From Lineus longissimus (Eukaryota > Nemertea > Pilidiophora > Heteronemertea > Lineidae), in assembly GCF_910592395.1 (NCBI RefSeq), contig NC_088314.1, forward strand, positions 436,001 through 496,000: DNA of 60,000 nt, given 5' to 3'. The notes under the pieces were generated by a model. The model did not search any database. It was not told where the DNA came from and was given only the letters and a program-made list of their open reading frames with translations. This document shows positions 49,701-60,000 of this stretch, one piece after another. Every line of letters begins with the position of its first letter. The first letter of the stretch is position 1. A program made the position numbers and the translations under genes.

Positions 49701-52700
49701 TGTTTCCCCCTTTCATTTGTTACTGACACAAAGTGCAGTAGACCCACTCAGAGATGGCAAACCTCGTTCCCCCTATCCACGGTTAGCTGGGACTGCTGGG
49801 TGCTTTTGCTTTGTGATCAATACCTGTACATGTACATCATTATGATTTTGTATTTCACAATCAAATTGCATAAGGTTTACTCCGTCTCGCTCAAGGTGTG
49901 TGTATTCATATGCTCTTTTGTGTTTTTGTCAGGCCGATGTCATTGGTTTGTCATTGTTTACGGCTTGGCCTGTATTGTTCAAATAGTTCAAAATACTGAA
50001 ACAATTGGTATTGTTGGGTCCTCAGTCAAGAGCTTTACACTTTGCTGCAGAATACCATGAAGCTTGGGGGGAAAGGGTTTCCTGTCCTAATGTCTCGTTG
50101 CTAAACGTATCAATTCTGATTCCCGCGGAATCAGGCCTTAGACCACACTAGTGGGTATCCCAGATCACAATAGTTTCGGCCCACCTCGGCGTCCCCCCTA
50201 AATGATGAGTATTATGACGGATGAGCAATGACAAAAAAGCCGAGGAAATATAGTGGTGTTATCAGAAATTTCAGTTGGAAAGAATTTGTGTTGAGTAGTA
50301 TCGGTATAGGTTTTAAACCCAAAAGCGTTAAGGACACTTCATTACTTTCATTACTCGATCACGGACCTCGCAATGATATAAACGGCTAGAGACCCACCCG
50401 GTGATAATTAAAGCAGAATTGATGAGAGCCTTGCCTATGCCATACTGCAATCCAATATCGTTGATGTCTTAATGAGTGCGCATATCAGCCGACATGAAAA
50501 TCCACTCTCTCTGGTTAGAGCATTTCCTGTTGCTGGTGGTTCAGAAGGATTAGCAGCAAATTAGTGACTGTAAAACCGAACCATGAGTGGTGTTGGTGAC
50601 CTTGGTTTTAACTCTTAGATGACAACTGTTGCCCATTTAGAAGCCTGTAAGTAGATTTTTATTTTGGTGATGAAGGGGAGGCTGTTGATCGTGTTTACAT
50701 CCAATTTGACCAGAGTGTGAAATTCAACTCTTGAAGAACATTATCCAGTGAGGTTTCTTTCCCTCTTATGACACCTTGACGCTACACATTAGAGGAAAGA
50801 TGTCTCATATACTCCCCCCACTCAAGGGATTGACACATTTCCATTTTGATATCAGATCTTATGGGTCAAGCATCGATGCGGCAAAACAATTCGCCAACCT
50901 TCCAAGGGAACGACACCTTGCAAGGGAACCACGACCACATAACATTTCGCCGGCGGAACACCAAAATTATCACAAGATTTCGACATACCGGTACCGGTCT
51001 TCAAAGATTCCTTAACCAATCATAAACGCCTAGGATTACCGAGGGTGTTGATGCTTTTCCACCCTTGAGGAGGGACGTCCCGAGTTATGTGTTGATCAAA
51101 ATGTGTTAGTTCGATATGTCCTGTTTTCCTTCAAGTCGTCTGCATCAAAATAATATACTGTTTATAGTCCTTTTAAGGGCCGAGTTTGTTCGTTCAGAAT
51201 TTGAAATTGTGTTTGAAATTGTCCAGTTATGTAAATACTCATTAAACATGAATTTGAACAATGCTGTTACTGGCACTGATATAAAAACACTTTACATGCC
51301 GAGTTTCATGATGGTGGCATGTATACTAGCTGTTACCAGCGGGCCACTTTTGTACAAACATTGCCTTTAGTAATTCAATCACCTCGCTTCTTATAACCTT
51401 ATCGGTTGCGTCGTAATAACAAGGTTGTGATCTTGTCCTAGGGTTGCAGTGAAACTTCTGACAACAGCACTCTCCTTGGAAATCACAAAGAAGCGCAGTC
51501 CGTTCCCAAAGTGTTCAGGGGCACTGCGTGTACCCCCCATGATGTGATGTAAAACTATGACAGAGTACATCAGCACAAAATTGCACAAATGCCCTAGCTT
51601 GCAGTCGAAACAGGTTCGTTTGGATTTTATGCTATGAGTGAAGGATGAGAAGTTCGTTTCGACTATCAGTGTCATTTTTTAATGCTCCCTTGTAAAGTTT
51701 TTTCTACAGGTCAAACCAATTTAGTGATGGATTGGAACTATTCAGTGAAGTTGTAATTATATGATAATATCAATATTTTTCATCGCGTATGAACAAAGTT
51801 GACACAAAGGCCCTTAAAACCTTAAGTGAAATACATATAGAAAGGTCACATCCAACTGAGACTGTCTTAAGTCTGAAGTAAGATTAATCAAAAGGACGTT
51901 GCCAGGTGTTTCGAAGGCGACATCTAAGATGACTTTCTCAAGAGAATCCTCAACTCTATTGTGAATCTGATGAGCGGTGAAGCTTCGTCAGTTGTGTAGG
52001 AGTAAGTCCCTTGTAAATTTTAAGCTTATTGTTCTTTTGAAGTGATTGTGAAAGCAATGGAGCCCCGCGATGTCCCCCTCGGCTGTCATGAGTATGTGAT
52101 GGTTCAAGTTGCCAATATATTTGTTATCTCATGCTTTCATACTTAGCTCATTTGTTGACTTTTAATCAAATTTTTCGGCAGTAAGATGATGTGTGGTGAC
52201 TGTTACCATGGGTAGAGAACACTTTAATGATATTGTATTCTAACGCTAACTTTATTTTTGTGATTGAGTAATTATATGAAATATATTAACACAGACATTT
52301 AGGGCACCATTTAATGCGTTTCCGATCCTGGAGCTGGTTACAATTCAATCGCAAGATGATGGATGATGACAACTTCAGACCTCGTAGCCAGGTTTAAGTT
52401 TCATCATGATTGTGTGTGATGACCTTATGTGACAGTGTCACCAGGGGTGAGGATCAGTCAGATAGAGATTAGGGGCTGGGCTTACCATAGATTAATGCCC
52501 AGGGTAATCTGGTCAGTCAGAGAAGCGCGCTCCATGGAGCCAATATTTGAAGCACTGTAGGTAAGCATTGCAAATGCCACTCAAGCAACTGTAAGTAAAT
52601 TGCTGGAAAATAAGAAAGGCGCATACCACCCTAATTCTGTCATACATTCAGAATTGCTGGATAGTTATATAAGGTCTTGCAATAAATGGTGCCCATAAGC

Positions 52701-52717
52701 AGATTACGAATTCCTCA

Positions 52718-52734
52718 AGGTCAGCTCAAGGTCA
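52718..52734 (+). promoter_or_regulatory. Perfect DR5 nuclear-receptor motif
   Basis: AGGTCAGCTCAAGGTCA: two perfect AGGTCA half-sites with five bases between, each also part of TCAAGGTCA. This is the classic retinoic-acid response element layout. It lies 3.3 kb before the NAPE-PLD start codon and 7 kb after the Kv4 stop. Sequence match only. Confidence 0.4.
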
Positions 52735-54307
52735 GATGACGATGATCTGTTGTGAGGTCATTTCAGTTTGCGCGCTCTGCATGTACTGTTTATCCAATCA
52801 AGGGTCGTTCAGAGATGGTTACAGAATGTCATTGCAGTTCTGCCACACCGATCAAGTTGTGACGACTCCTGAATGATTAAGCCTAATGGAGGCCATGTGC
52901 AATGCAAGCAAACCAGAAATAAGATTTGTTGTCTGGTGTTGATTGGCTAAAGTGAATGCCAGTTTGATTGGTGTTTATCCTCTCTGTGCCCGCCGCCTAT
53001 TGTTGCACTGTAGAACTAGATTTTACCTTTTCTAGCGTGGGAGCAAGAATTTAAAGTGAATCATAAGAATTGAGATACTTTAGCTTTTATCAGACAAGAT
53101 TTTTGTTCAACAAACTTTGCATGCAAAACAAGCATAATCAAGTGAAATAATCAATTCGTACCGGTATACGTATTAATCATATCTTTTAATAAATTTCCAA
53201 AAGAGAAAGTTTTCAACGTTTTCGCCATTGAGTGAGTGTGGCTTTGAAAACATTAAAAAGTGAAATTCAACCACTGTTACCTGGAGTCGGCGAATGGTTT
53301 GACAACTGGGAAAACAAACCCACTGGGAAAATTTGTTTTGTCAACAATATTTTTCAGGAAATTGACAGTTCTGATAAAATACTACAATGTTCAACTCTAT
53401 GTTTCTCTTTAATCGTGTCCCCTTGTAGGCTTTTTGCATTCAGTAAAATATTGTAAATAGTAATGTGGTCTTCTTCACCATGTGACTTGGGAGTTGTGTA
53501 CATAATTTTCGTCTTTGAGATTCGCCATTTTATATTCCTTTACTCCTTTATCCTGGCTTTGATGACCTGTACACCCGTACAGCACCAGCAGTCACCTCGT
53601 TTGCTCGCAGGAATATTGGGAACTTTCTGTCATCCAGTGAGGTACTGTAAAACCAGGCAGGAGCAGTCATGACTGTCTTGGTTGTGGCATCATCAAATCT
53701 CAGGATGTACAGGTGCTGCTACATGCATCAGATACAGTGGTTCCAGGCTGAGTTTGCAGTAGAGTTCTGAATTGACAATATGTAAACAATGGCTTCCTGG
53801 ATGTTGCCAATCTTCGTCTCCACAAGCTGGTCGTGCACTTGATATTCCAGTTTAAGAATCACTTTAATAGCTCTATCTATGATTAGCTTGGCTGGAATCT
53901 TTTAATGCTGGCTATATACAATCTTTTCCTCATATTGATGATATTTAATGACAAGATCTTGAAACTTGTTCGGACTCTTACACTATAAAGAAACCCAGCT
54001 TGTGGATAAGAAGGTTTTGAGCGAACTGAGTGAATTAATCTTGGGTAAAGGTTGGCCAAAGCCTCCTTGAGCAGTGGTGCCATTATAACACTCTCGTGAC
54101 CACCAAGGTCCACCGTTATAGGGACCTGTAACACGGGTAAAGTCAAGCCTGATGGAATCCACTGATGCAATTTCGGCGATGTCCACTTTGAGATGGGGTT
54201 CCAATAATTTGTGTGATATTTAGGGTTACCACAATCGACTGTTTGCAATCTGAGTGAGTGTCCCGGTACAGAATGCTGGGAAAGATTATTGGCTTCTCCA
54301 GAGCAAA

Positions 54308-54319
54308 CTAGGTGGCGCT
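54308..54319 (+). promoter_or_regulatory. CTCF-like core motif between the two genes
   Basis: CTAGGTGGCGCT matches all twelve positions of the vertebrate CTCF core SYAGRKGGCRSY; the preceding CCA of the full consensus is AAA here. Its place between Kv4 and the NAPE-PLD promoter would suit an insulator. Function is inferred only from the motif and position. Confidence 0.3.
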
Positions 54320-55000
54320 GAGCTGGTCACTATCACGTGATCCAAGTGGCATTAGGATAGGTTACGCTTATTTTTCAGTCTGTTCACACATCAGGTTCAT
54401 GTAATATCAATAAAATGTTTATACCATTAATTGTCTTATTTCAATTCTTTTCCAATCCATGCATAAGGAAGCACGTTCGGGCAGTTCTATTTAGTATGGG
54501 GCAAGACAATGCTTTCATGTGCAGCTAGTGGATATGTCAATTGTTATAGGACCCTTCTGAACACGTAACCGAGTCACAGCTGTCCGGGACAAAGCCAGTC
54601 TGGTCAACAAGTTCAAGAGCTTAACATCCAACTGAACTAAGGACAGCCCAGGCCTTCCAGCCCTCAAAAAGTTCAACGTTACGTGGTGTTTACATATTAA
54701 GTGAGAGCACCCCCCCCCCGTACGCCGGCTGGTTAATCTAGTCGTGAGTTGCTGCAGCTTTAGATGATGGTAGCATATCTTGGTCTGACAGCTGCGGCCT
54801 GAAAGCTACTGACTTTCTCTTCCAATAGGCAATAGAGGGAGACGCCATCATTATCAAATAGTGACTAAATGAGTGGTATCCAAACTCAATTTGATTTGAA
54901 AGGAACATATGATGAGAGAACTTCATAACCCAATTAGATTACATTTTACACCCGCTACCAGACAACTGGTAAAAGATACCATTCCGCTTTAATAAGTATT

Positions 55001-55043
55001 CTAAAAATAGTCGTCCGCACTCGCGATTCTCTTCTAAAAATAG
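55001..55043. promoter_or_regulatory. Two perfect MEF2-consensus boxes, 33 bp apart
   Basis: CTAAAAATAG occurs at 55001-55010 and 55034-55043. It fits the MEF2 consensus YTAWWWWTAR exactly. The pair sits about 220 bp before the strong splice donor that seems to end NAPE-PLD exon 1, so it is in the right place for a proximal promoter element. Confidence 0.45.
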
Positions 55044-55119
55044 CACCAGTGAGCCACCCCACGATCTCATGATGTCACAGCCTCGCTCTCAGTTTTCTCG
55101 CCATTCAATGAAGATCGAC

Positions 55120-55260
55120 CAACAAGCGTCAAGTTCTTTCTAAATGGAAAATCTGGGAGTTTTTCTCTATTTTCCTTCCAAATAAGTCAAAATTATAGCT
55201 CATGTAGGGCTACGAATGCGGCGAATTGTAGCTTAGTATAATCAACACATATCATAGAAG
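55120..55260 (+). other. NAPEPLD: Probable non-coding first exon of NAPE-PLD (5' end uncertain)
   Basis: A strong donor, AAG|GTGAGT, ends at 55260, and the first coding exon has a good acceptor (CATTTCTTCGGCAG, ending at 55992) 22 bp before the start codon. The simplest model is a 5' UTR exon spliced across 55261-55992. The transcription start is not visible from sequence; the left boundary given is a placeholder. Confidence 0.4.
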
Positions 55261-56014
55261 GTGAGTAAATAAACCGATAACGTTCATTTTTTTGCTTTAG
55301 CCTGTAAAATTGTATGATTTGTGGACCCTTTTCGTCGTTCTTGATTGTTGATTTCAGATTCGAAGTTCATCACTGACAAGTGACATCAGTCACAACATCA
55401 GATACATTTTCAGTTTTCAATGTTTTTCGTGTCACGGCCTCAGTTTCGTTATTGCCTGTAGTACCAGTGCATTGAACCCACTGGCTGTGAAGTGTACTAT
55501 GTAAGGCATCCAATCGGAATCTGCCTGGAATACCTCTACACTAACTCGACACTATAGACGACGTCGACAGTGTAGAGTGTACTGAATGATCACTTTCAGT
55601 TTCGCTTATGAATTGGGCCTCCCGCCTACCAATTTGACGTGTGTTGGTCCAGTGTTTTTACTTTCTTTTTGTTTGTTTATTGTAGAATCCAAGAATTCTG
55701 TCATTCTTGTAAGGACTGTTGTCAAGAATGGACAGAAAAATTTAAATGAACATCTGTTTGCGGTAATTTTGGTGGGGAATGAGATTTGGAATACTGTCTG
55801 TTATTTTCAGGTATGTCAGGGGGTCATTGTGGTACGGTGTATTTCAATATAATATATTTCTTCTGGACATGGTTGTAATGGGTGCCATAATCACTTCATT
55901 ATCACAATTATTCAGGCATGATTTGCTGGCTGAGGATGTTGAAAAGTTAGTCATTCTTGCAAAACTCTGACATTGTGCCATTTCTTCGGCAGATATGTTC
56001 CTGGTTTGATGACC

Positions 56015-56233
56015 ATGGCTTCGAATGTAAGGGAAGAAAACAACAAAAAACGTAGAAACAAGCAACCAACGATATCGACTGGCAGTGACAAATCTGACCC
56101 AGAGGTGACACATTCGTTATGGCGCCGAGGACGCTATGCCAACCCATGGCCGACATGGAAGGATGTGACGCTTGGGAATGCGATCATGTGGAAGATGACA
56201 TCCAAGGATAACAGCAAGATTCCATCAAAACAG
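56015..56233 (+). CDS. NAPEPLD: NAPE-PLD, first coding exon (N-terminal part)
   Basis: NAPE-PLD is a membrane-associated zinc hydrolase that cleaves N-acyl-phosphatidylethanolamines to N-acylethanolamines (anandamide family) and phosphatidic acid. This exon gives residues 1-73: a lysine/asparagine-rich variable start, then RRGRYANPWPTWKD, the family's conserved N-terminal motif (human RFVNPWPTWKN). I chose the ATG at 56015 because ACCATGG is a strong initiation context; the ATG two codons earlier (56009) is weaker and would add two residues. The exon ends CAG|GTTCGT in phase 0. The complete five-exon protein is 365 residues, slightly shorter than human NAPE-PLD (393), with the difference mostly at the variable N-terminus. 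Confidence 0.95.
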
Positions 56234-56503
56234 GTTCGTGGTTTTGCATTCATTCAATTATGCCCTGAAACTGCTGCATTTTTCCTACCAATGTTTCCAA
56301 TGAAAAGTTTTACCTCTTCCTCCCCTCTTTTAGAAGATTCATAAAGAATACTGTTTATGTTTATTCAAATCAACGGGACCAAAGGCCAAAACTGATAATC
56401 CTTTAGAAACTGCATCTCAATTCACTGCTTGCAGGAAGCATCAAGTTGTTGTTCATCAAGTCACTAGTAGTACCAACACTAACCATAATGTTCTCTTTGC
56501 TAG
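56234..56503 (+). other. NAPE-PLD intron 1 of the coding region, 270 bp
   Basis: It runs from donor GTTCGT to acceptor CTTTGCTAG; translation joins SKQ|ELDRTLP in phase 0. No repeat is visible. Confidence 0.93.
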
Positions 56504-56986
56504 GAACTTGATCGAACTCTACCCATAGTCACACCAGAATTCGAGCGATATCCACCCCCAAACGGCATCAAGGTAACATGGCTCGGTCATGCAACCGTTC
56601 TCGTCCAGTTCGATGGACTCAACATACTCACAGATCCCATCTTCAGTCAACGATGCTCGCCTGTTCAATTCATGGGTCCGAAACGTTACCGGGATATCCC
56701 CTGTACCGTTCATGACTTACCTAACATTGACGCTGTACTCATCAGTCATAATCATTATGATCATTTGGATTACCAAACTGTTCAGCTTTTGAATGCTCGT
56801 TTCGGTTCATCAACACGGTGGTTTGTACCGATGGGCCTGGCTTCATGGATGTATACTGTTGGTTGTGACAATGTGATTGAGTTAGACTGGTGGGATGAGA
56901 ACTGTATTCCTGATCATTCAGAGGTCAAGTTTGTCTTCACGCCTGCTCAGCATTGGTGCCGGAGGAGTGCTATCGATGAAAACCAG
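56504..56986 (+). CDS. NAPEPLD: NAPE-PLD, main catalytic exon with HxHxDH zinc motif
   Basis: The exon has 161 codons (residues 74-234), phase 0 at both ends. It holds the start of the metallo-beta-lactamase fold: [11 protein letters not shown], then [16 protein letters not shown], and [11 protein letters not shown] with the binuclear zinc ligands His155, His157, Asp159 and His160. It continues through RWFVP(M)GL and [12 protein letters not shown] to [10 protein letters not shown], where His223 is the next expected ligand. These correspond to human His185, His187, Asp189, His190 and His253. Identity to the human protein is high throughout, so the enzyme is very likely active. The donor is again CAG|GTTCGT. 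Confidence 0.98.
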
Positions 56987-57287
56987 GTTCGTAGTCAAAT
57001 ATCGAAGCTTTTTTACCAACCAGGTTTTGTAAACTTGATCAAAGCACTTTACAGCCGTACAAGTGTAAAGTTGTTGAAGCGAGGAGCTAAGCTTTTCCAT
57101 TCTTGTACGAACTGTCTTGACTTGGAAAATGAAGTGACATCAGACACGTTGATAGTTAGCCATTGCCTCCATCTCTTACTGGTATATACCTTGTTACACT
57201 GCAGTCTCAGGCTGTGACACTTCTAGGAAGTCGTCATCCTTCCAACAGAGGGCATTCCCTCACTTGACTTTTTGCCTTTTCTTCCAG
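56987..57287 (+). other. NAPE-PLD intron 2 of the coding region, 301 bp
   Basis: It runs from CAG|GTTCGT to acceptor TTTTCTTCCAG; translation joins IDENQ|VLWGSW in phase 0. The frame stays open for about 77 codons into the intron, but that extension has no similarity to the family. Confidence 0.93.
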
Positions 57288-57436
57288 GTTTTATGGGGTA
57301 GCTGGACTGTGATTGGACCAAAAAACAGATTCTTTTTTGGGGGTGACACAGGTTATTGTAGTGCCTTTGATCAAATTGGGAAGAAATATGGACCGTTTGA
57401 TTTAGCAGCTATTCCGATCGGAGCTTATGAGCCAAG
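57288..57436 (+). CDS. NAPEPLD: NAPE-PLD, exon with GDTGYC motif
   Basis: This exon encodes residues 235-283 plus two bases of Arg284: [27 protein letters not shown], then [16 protein letters not shown]. Asp254 in FFGGDTGYC is the bridging zinc ligand (human Asp284). IPIGAYEPR is nearly invariant in the family. The donor is AAG|GTGGGT; the exon leaves in phase 2 so that the arginine codon is completed by the first base of the next exon. Confidence 0.97.
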
Positions 57437-57704
57437 GTGGGTGTGGCATGACTGGATGATGTGAATCAAACCCAGTTTTGATTTAGTTTTTGAACGAGAA
57501 GTACTTAGTAAGATTGTTTACAACCACCTTCAGTGTGGGTTTCACTTTCGTTTTTGAAATGATTACCATAAAACCTATGCTGTGTCTGCTAAAAATGAAT
57601 TTCCTTATCTGAAGTTGTTTTGCATTCTGTTTCTAGTTTATCTTTAGATTAATCAATGTTCTTTTCCATTTCGAAGAGCTAATAGTTGAATGTTGCCTTT
57701 ACAG
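57437..57704 (+). other. NAPE-PLD intron 3 of the coding region, 268 bp
   Basis: It runs from GTGGGT to acceptor TGCCTTTACAG and splits the codon of Arg284. Nothing else is recognised. Confidence 0.93.
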
Positions 57705-57819
57705 GTGGTTCATGAAATATCAGCACGTTGACCCTGAGGAAGCAGTCCAAATCCACAAAGACCTCAAGGCCAAGAAATCACTTGGCATTCACTGGGGCAC
57801 GTTCCCTCTGACAAATGAG
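57705..57819 (+). CDS. NAPEPLD: NAPE-PLD, exon with last zinc-ligand histidine
   Basis: One base completes Arg284; then residues 285-322 read [20 protein letters not shown] and [18 protein letters not shown]. His313 in IHWGT is the last zinc ligand (human His343). [14 protein letters not shown] is identical to the human protein over this stretch. The donor is GAG|GTAAGT, phase 0. Confidence 0.97.
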
Positions 57820-58203
57820 GTAAGTGCTTCTTCTTCTTCTTTCGATTTGACTATTCACTCCTGTGAACATAGTTAAATCAGCACATTGAGATAAGCATGA
57901 TTGTTCATTGATTGACCTGACACCAATCAGGATAGACTGAACCTACAGTGTACACATAAGGTAGCACCAGTCAACCACGAATAGAGGTCAAGGGTGTATG
58001 ACCCCTTATGCAGATGATTATGTCATTATTAGATAACATTCACTCATTAGATTAGCATCATTTCAAAAGACATTCTGTCACTATTGGCTGTGTATGTTTT
58101 TACTTATGTGTTTTGAAGTGACCACCTTGCCACTTATATACTTCAATCCAGCTTTGAACTGTCAATGCAACAACTTAGAAACTATTTCCATTGTGCATTT
58201 CAG
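57820..58203 (+). other. NAPE-PLD intron 4 of the coding region, 384 bp
   Basis: It runs from GTAAGT to acceptor TTGTGCATTTCAG. A short CTT microsatellite follows the donor (about 57825-57842). Confidence 0.93.
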
Positions 58204-58335
58204 TTCTACTTGGAGCCTGCTCACAAGCTAAAAGCAGCTTTGGAAGAGAAACAAATATCCCTGAATGACTTCTTTGTGCTGAAACACGGCGAGACGCAGC
58301 ACGTCCACGGAGACAGCATTGAAGACGTTGACTAG
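58204..58335 (+). CDS. NAPEPLD: NAPE-PLD, last coding exon
   Basis: Residues 323-365 and the stop TAG. FYLEPAHKLKAALEE aligns with the HYLEPPVKLNEALE segment of the human protein, and DFFVLKHGE is the conserved C-terminal strand. The final residues (after HGETQHVHG) are variable in the family. The stop is at 58333-58335. Confidence 0.96.
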   Translation, partial: FYLEPAHKLKAALEEKQISLNDFFVLKHGETQHVHGDSIEDVD

Positions 58336-60000
58336 TCATCATAGTACATTTATCTGAAGAAGAATATCTATGAACAATCATCAGATCTACAGCTAGGTCA
58401 TATTCCTTCATGGTACATTTATCTGAAGAAGAATATCTATGAACAATCATCAGATCTACAGCTAGGTCATATTCCTTCGAAACTGCTTGATTTGTGCACA
58501 AATATGATGTGAAGAGAGCATCTCAGAAGCACCATGTAAGTTTATTAGCTTGGATAATAATCAACTGAGGCATGATTAAGGGTTGGTGATGTGTGTAGCT
58601 TGCATGCCCTGCGGGGTGTGTACATGGACCTTGTTTTCAAGGTACACTTTTTTAGTTTAGTTCATGTACTGTTGATAAAAATCAAGTCATTTTTTGAAAA
58701 GTCTATGTATATCAAATGTAAAGATAGAAATAAGTGTTTATGATCAGGACAACTCTTGAGGTTCTATCAGACGTTCCCATAAGCTGTTGTAATGTTTACT
58801 TATATCTTTCGGGTAATTGATGGGAGTGGTTGTATCAATTATCATTCTGAAATATCTGGTTACTAAACGCAGTTCGTAGTCCAGGAATGGTGTCTTGGAC
58901 GATATTTATGAACAAAACACTTGTTCTGATATTTCACTGTGATATTTCTTGGTGGAATGTATTTTTGTATTGGTATCTTTGTTGTTTTGACAAAACTTTC
59001 AATCATGTCTTTGGAGTCTTAGGAGGTTTGATGTTTGTTTTGGGAAAATACTTCTTTGAGGTCTTTGAATCTGCACTAAAATGAAATGATTTTGCATCCA
59101 GTTACGCAATCACAGGAATGACCACTGAAGCCGAGTCTGGTGGTGACGACTAACCATCTTTAACGTCAACCTGGCAATCTAAAGATGAGTGGGGATTCAG
59201 AGTCCTTGTAATTGTATTGAACTGGACACGTGTTATATATAATAAGTGTAATAGTATTCTGGATATATTTATACATGTTTTGATTACATATAAGTTGCCT
59301 CTTTATTTTCATACTTGAACTGCACGAAGTATTATTCAAACCATTCACCCCATTTTCTAATAGACACATGAGAATAGTGGATTAGGTTAAGGCGAAGGTC
59401 CAATTTTAGACCAAGATGCCTTCTTTGATGATGATCATGATTACGTTCTGTTGTTTTTGTTAATTTCTATTTCCATCATGATTTGAAATTCAAGTTATTT
59501 CTAGAGTATATTAGGTGCTAAGCTGTAGCTTTCGATCACATTTGACCCCTATTGGTCATTTTGGGGCAGATGACTCTACTGTCATAGTGGGTGAGTTACA
59601 AAAAGTAGTCCAGGGGTTTCCTGTGGGGTCACTTACTGTGGTCAAGATCACATTCAGATGGACATTTAGAAGGCTTGCACTTTCTTTCATGCAGGTATTA
59701 AAGTATTATGAATAGGCTAAAAAAAGAATACAAAGTCTTAAACCAACTTGCTGCTGGGAGAGCACATTTCAGTTAACACTTACTATTAACTCTGAACCCT
59801 CAGAAATAAAGGTTTTGATCTCCATAAAAGTTTTTCGGCCAACACAAATGCCCCTCCCCCGTAAAGGTTATTTGGTCAAATGAAAAACAGCCAACGGTTT
59901 TGAGATTGTGAAGATCCTATTATACAAGTTACCCTCAGAAGACACTTTCATGTCATTTTGTGATATCAGTGATGTTTGTGCACTTAACCAAATGCCTAGA
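58336..60000 (+). other. NAPE-PLD 3' UTR and downstream sequence
   Basis: After the 69-bp duplication there is no recognisable coding sequence to the window end. Candidate poly(A) signals are ATTAAA at 59697-59702 and AATAAA at 59805-59810; neither can be confirmed from sequence alone. Confidence 0.6.
58338..58475. repeat. 69-bp tandem duplication in the NAPE-PLD 3' UTR, 2 copies
   Basis: Two nearly identical copies (GTACATTTATCTGAAGAAGA at 58344 and 58413) start within a few bases of the stop codon. The high identity points to a recent duplication. The period of 69 gives a repeated 23-residue peptide on the minus strand, which I regard as chance. Confidence 0.93.

Larger units (their letters stand above)
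45720..55000. other. Kv4 3' UTR and intergenic region, no gene recognised
   Basis: About 9.3 kb lies between the Kv4 stop codon and the NAPE-PLD promoter region. The Kv4 3' UTR must begin here, but its end cannot be fixed: AATAAA at 49677-49682 and 54409-54414 are only candidates. Open frames are short and lack recognisable domains. A minus-strand stretch at 53690-54250 reads as protein-like in fragments but in three frames; I could not identify it. Regulatory-looking motifs are listed separately. A 10-base C run is at 54710-54719. Confidence 0.7.

Noticed and set aside
56987-57217. Extension of the NAPE-PLD catalytic exon into the intron (open to 57217)
   Set aside because: The donor CAG|GTTCGT restores the family alignment at VLWGSW exactly. 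The read-through residues have no counterpart in the family.
58175-58501. 108-codon minus-strand frame over the last NAPE-PLD exon
   Set aside because: It is the antisense shadow of a well-supported exon plus the 69-bp duplication.

Overview
The window is animal nuclear DNA: AT-leaning, intron-rich, with long introns, many minisatellites and small foldback or MITE-type elements, and no operons or bacterial features. Two protein-coding genes can be read with confidence, both on the + strand. The splice sites are canonical and both proteins are close to their vertebrate homologues, which suggests an invertebrate bilaterian, perhaps a marine deuterostome. I cannot name the species.

1 to 45,719: the 3' part of a Shal/Kv4 (KCND family) voltage-gated potassium channel gene. 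Four coding exons are visible (17197-17359, 39143-39328, 41480-41638, 45447-45719). They encode the second half of the pore loop, S6 and the entire cytoplasmic C-terminus, about 259 residues. The T1 domain, S1-S5 and first half of the pore must lie upstream of base 1, so the first 17.2 kb is best read as the end of a very long intron. The next intron is 21.8 kb. These introns hold nearly all the repeats: arrays with 73, 85, 21, 65 and 31 bp units, a 76-bp-arm foldback, a likely LINE 3' remnant, and a MITE with 3-bp TTA target-site duplications.

45,720 to about 55,000: the Kv4 3' UTR and intergenic space. It contains a cluster of palindromic GAATATTC motifs, a perfect DR5 nuclear-receptor site, a CTCF-like core motif and two MEF2-consensus boxes.

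55,000 to 58,335: a complete NAPE-PLD (N-acyl-phosphatidylethanolamine phospholipase D) gene with a probable non-coding first exon and five coding exons. They encode 365 residues with every expected zinc ligand of the metallo-beta-lactamase fold. A 69-bp tandem duplication starts just after the stop codon. The last 1.5 kb shows no further gene.

The two genes do not form a pathway in the bacterial sense. One makes the A-type potassium current of neurons and muscle; the other makes N-acylethanolamine lipid signals (anandamide type). I found no convincing new biological system. The most interesting signals are regulatory-looking (two perfect DR5 sites, a minisatellite of evenly spaced AAGGTCA half-sites, the GAATATTC cluster) and mobile-element related.
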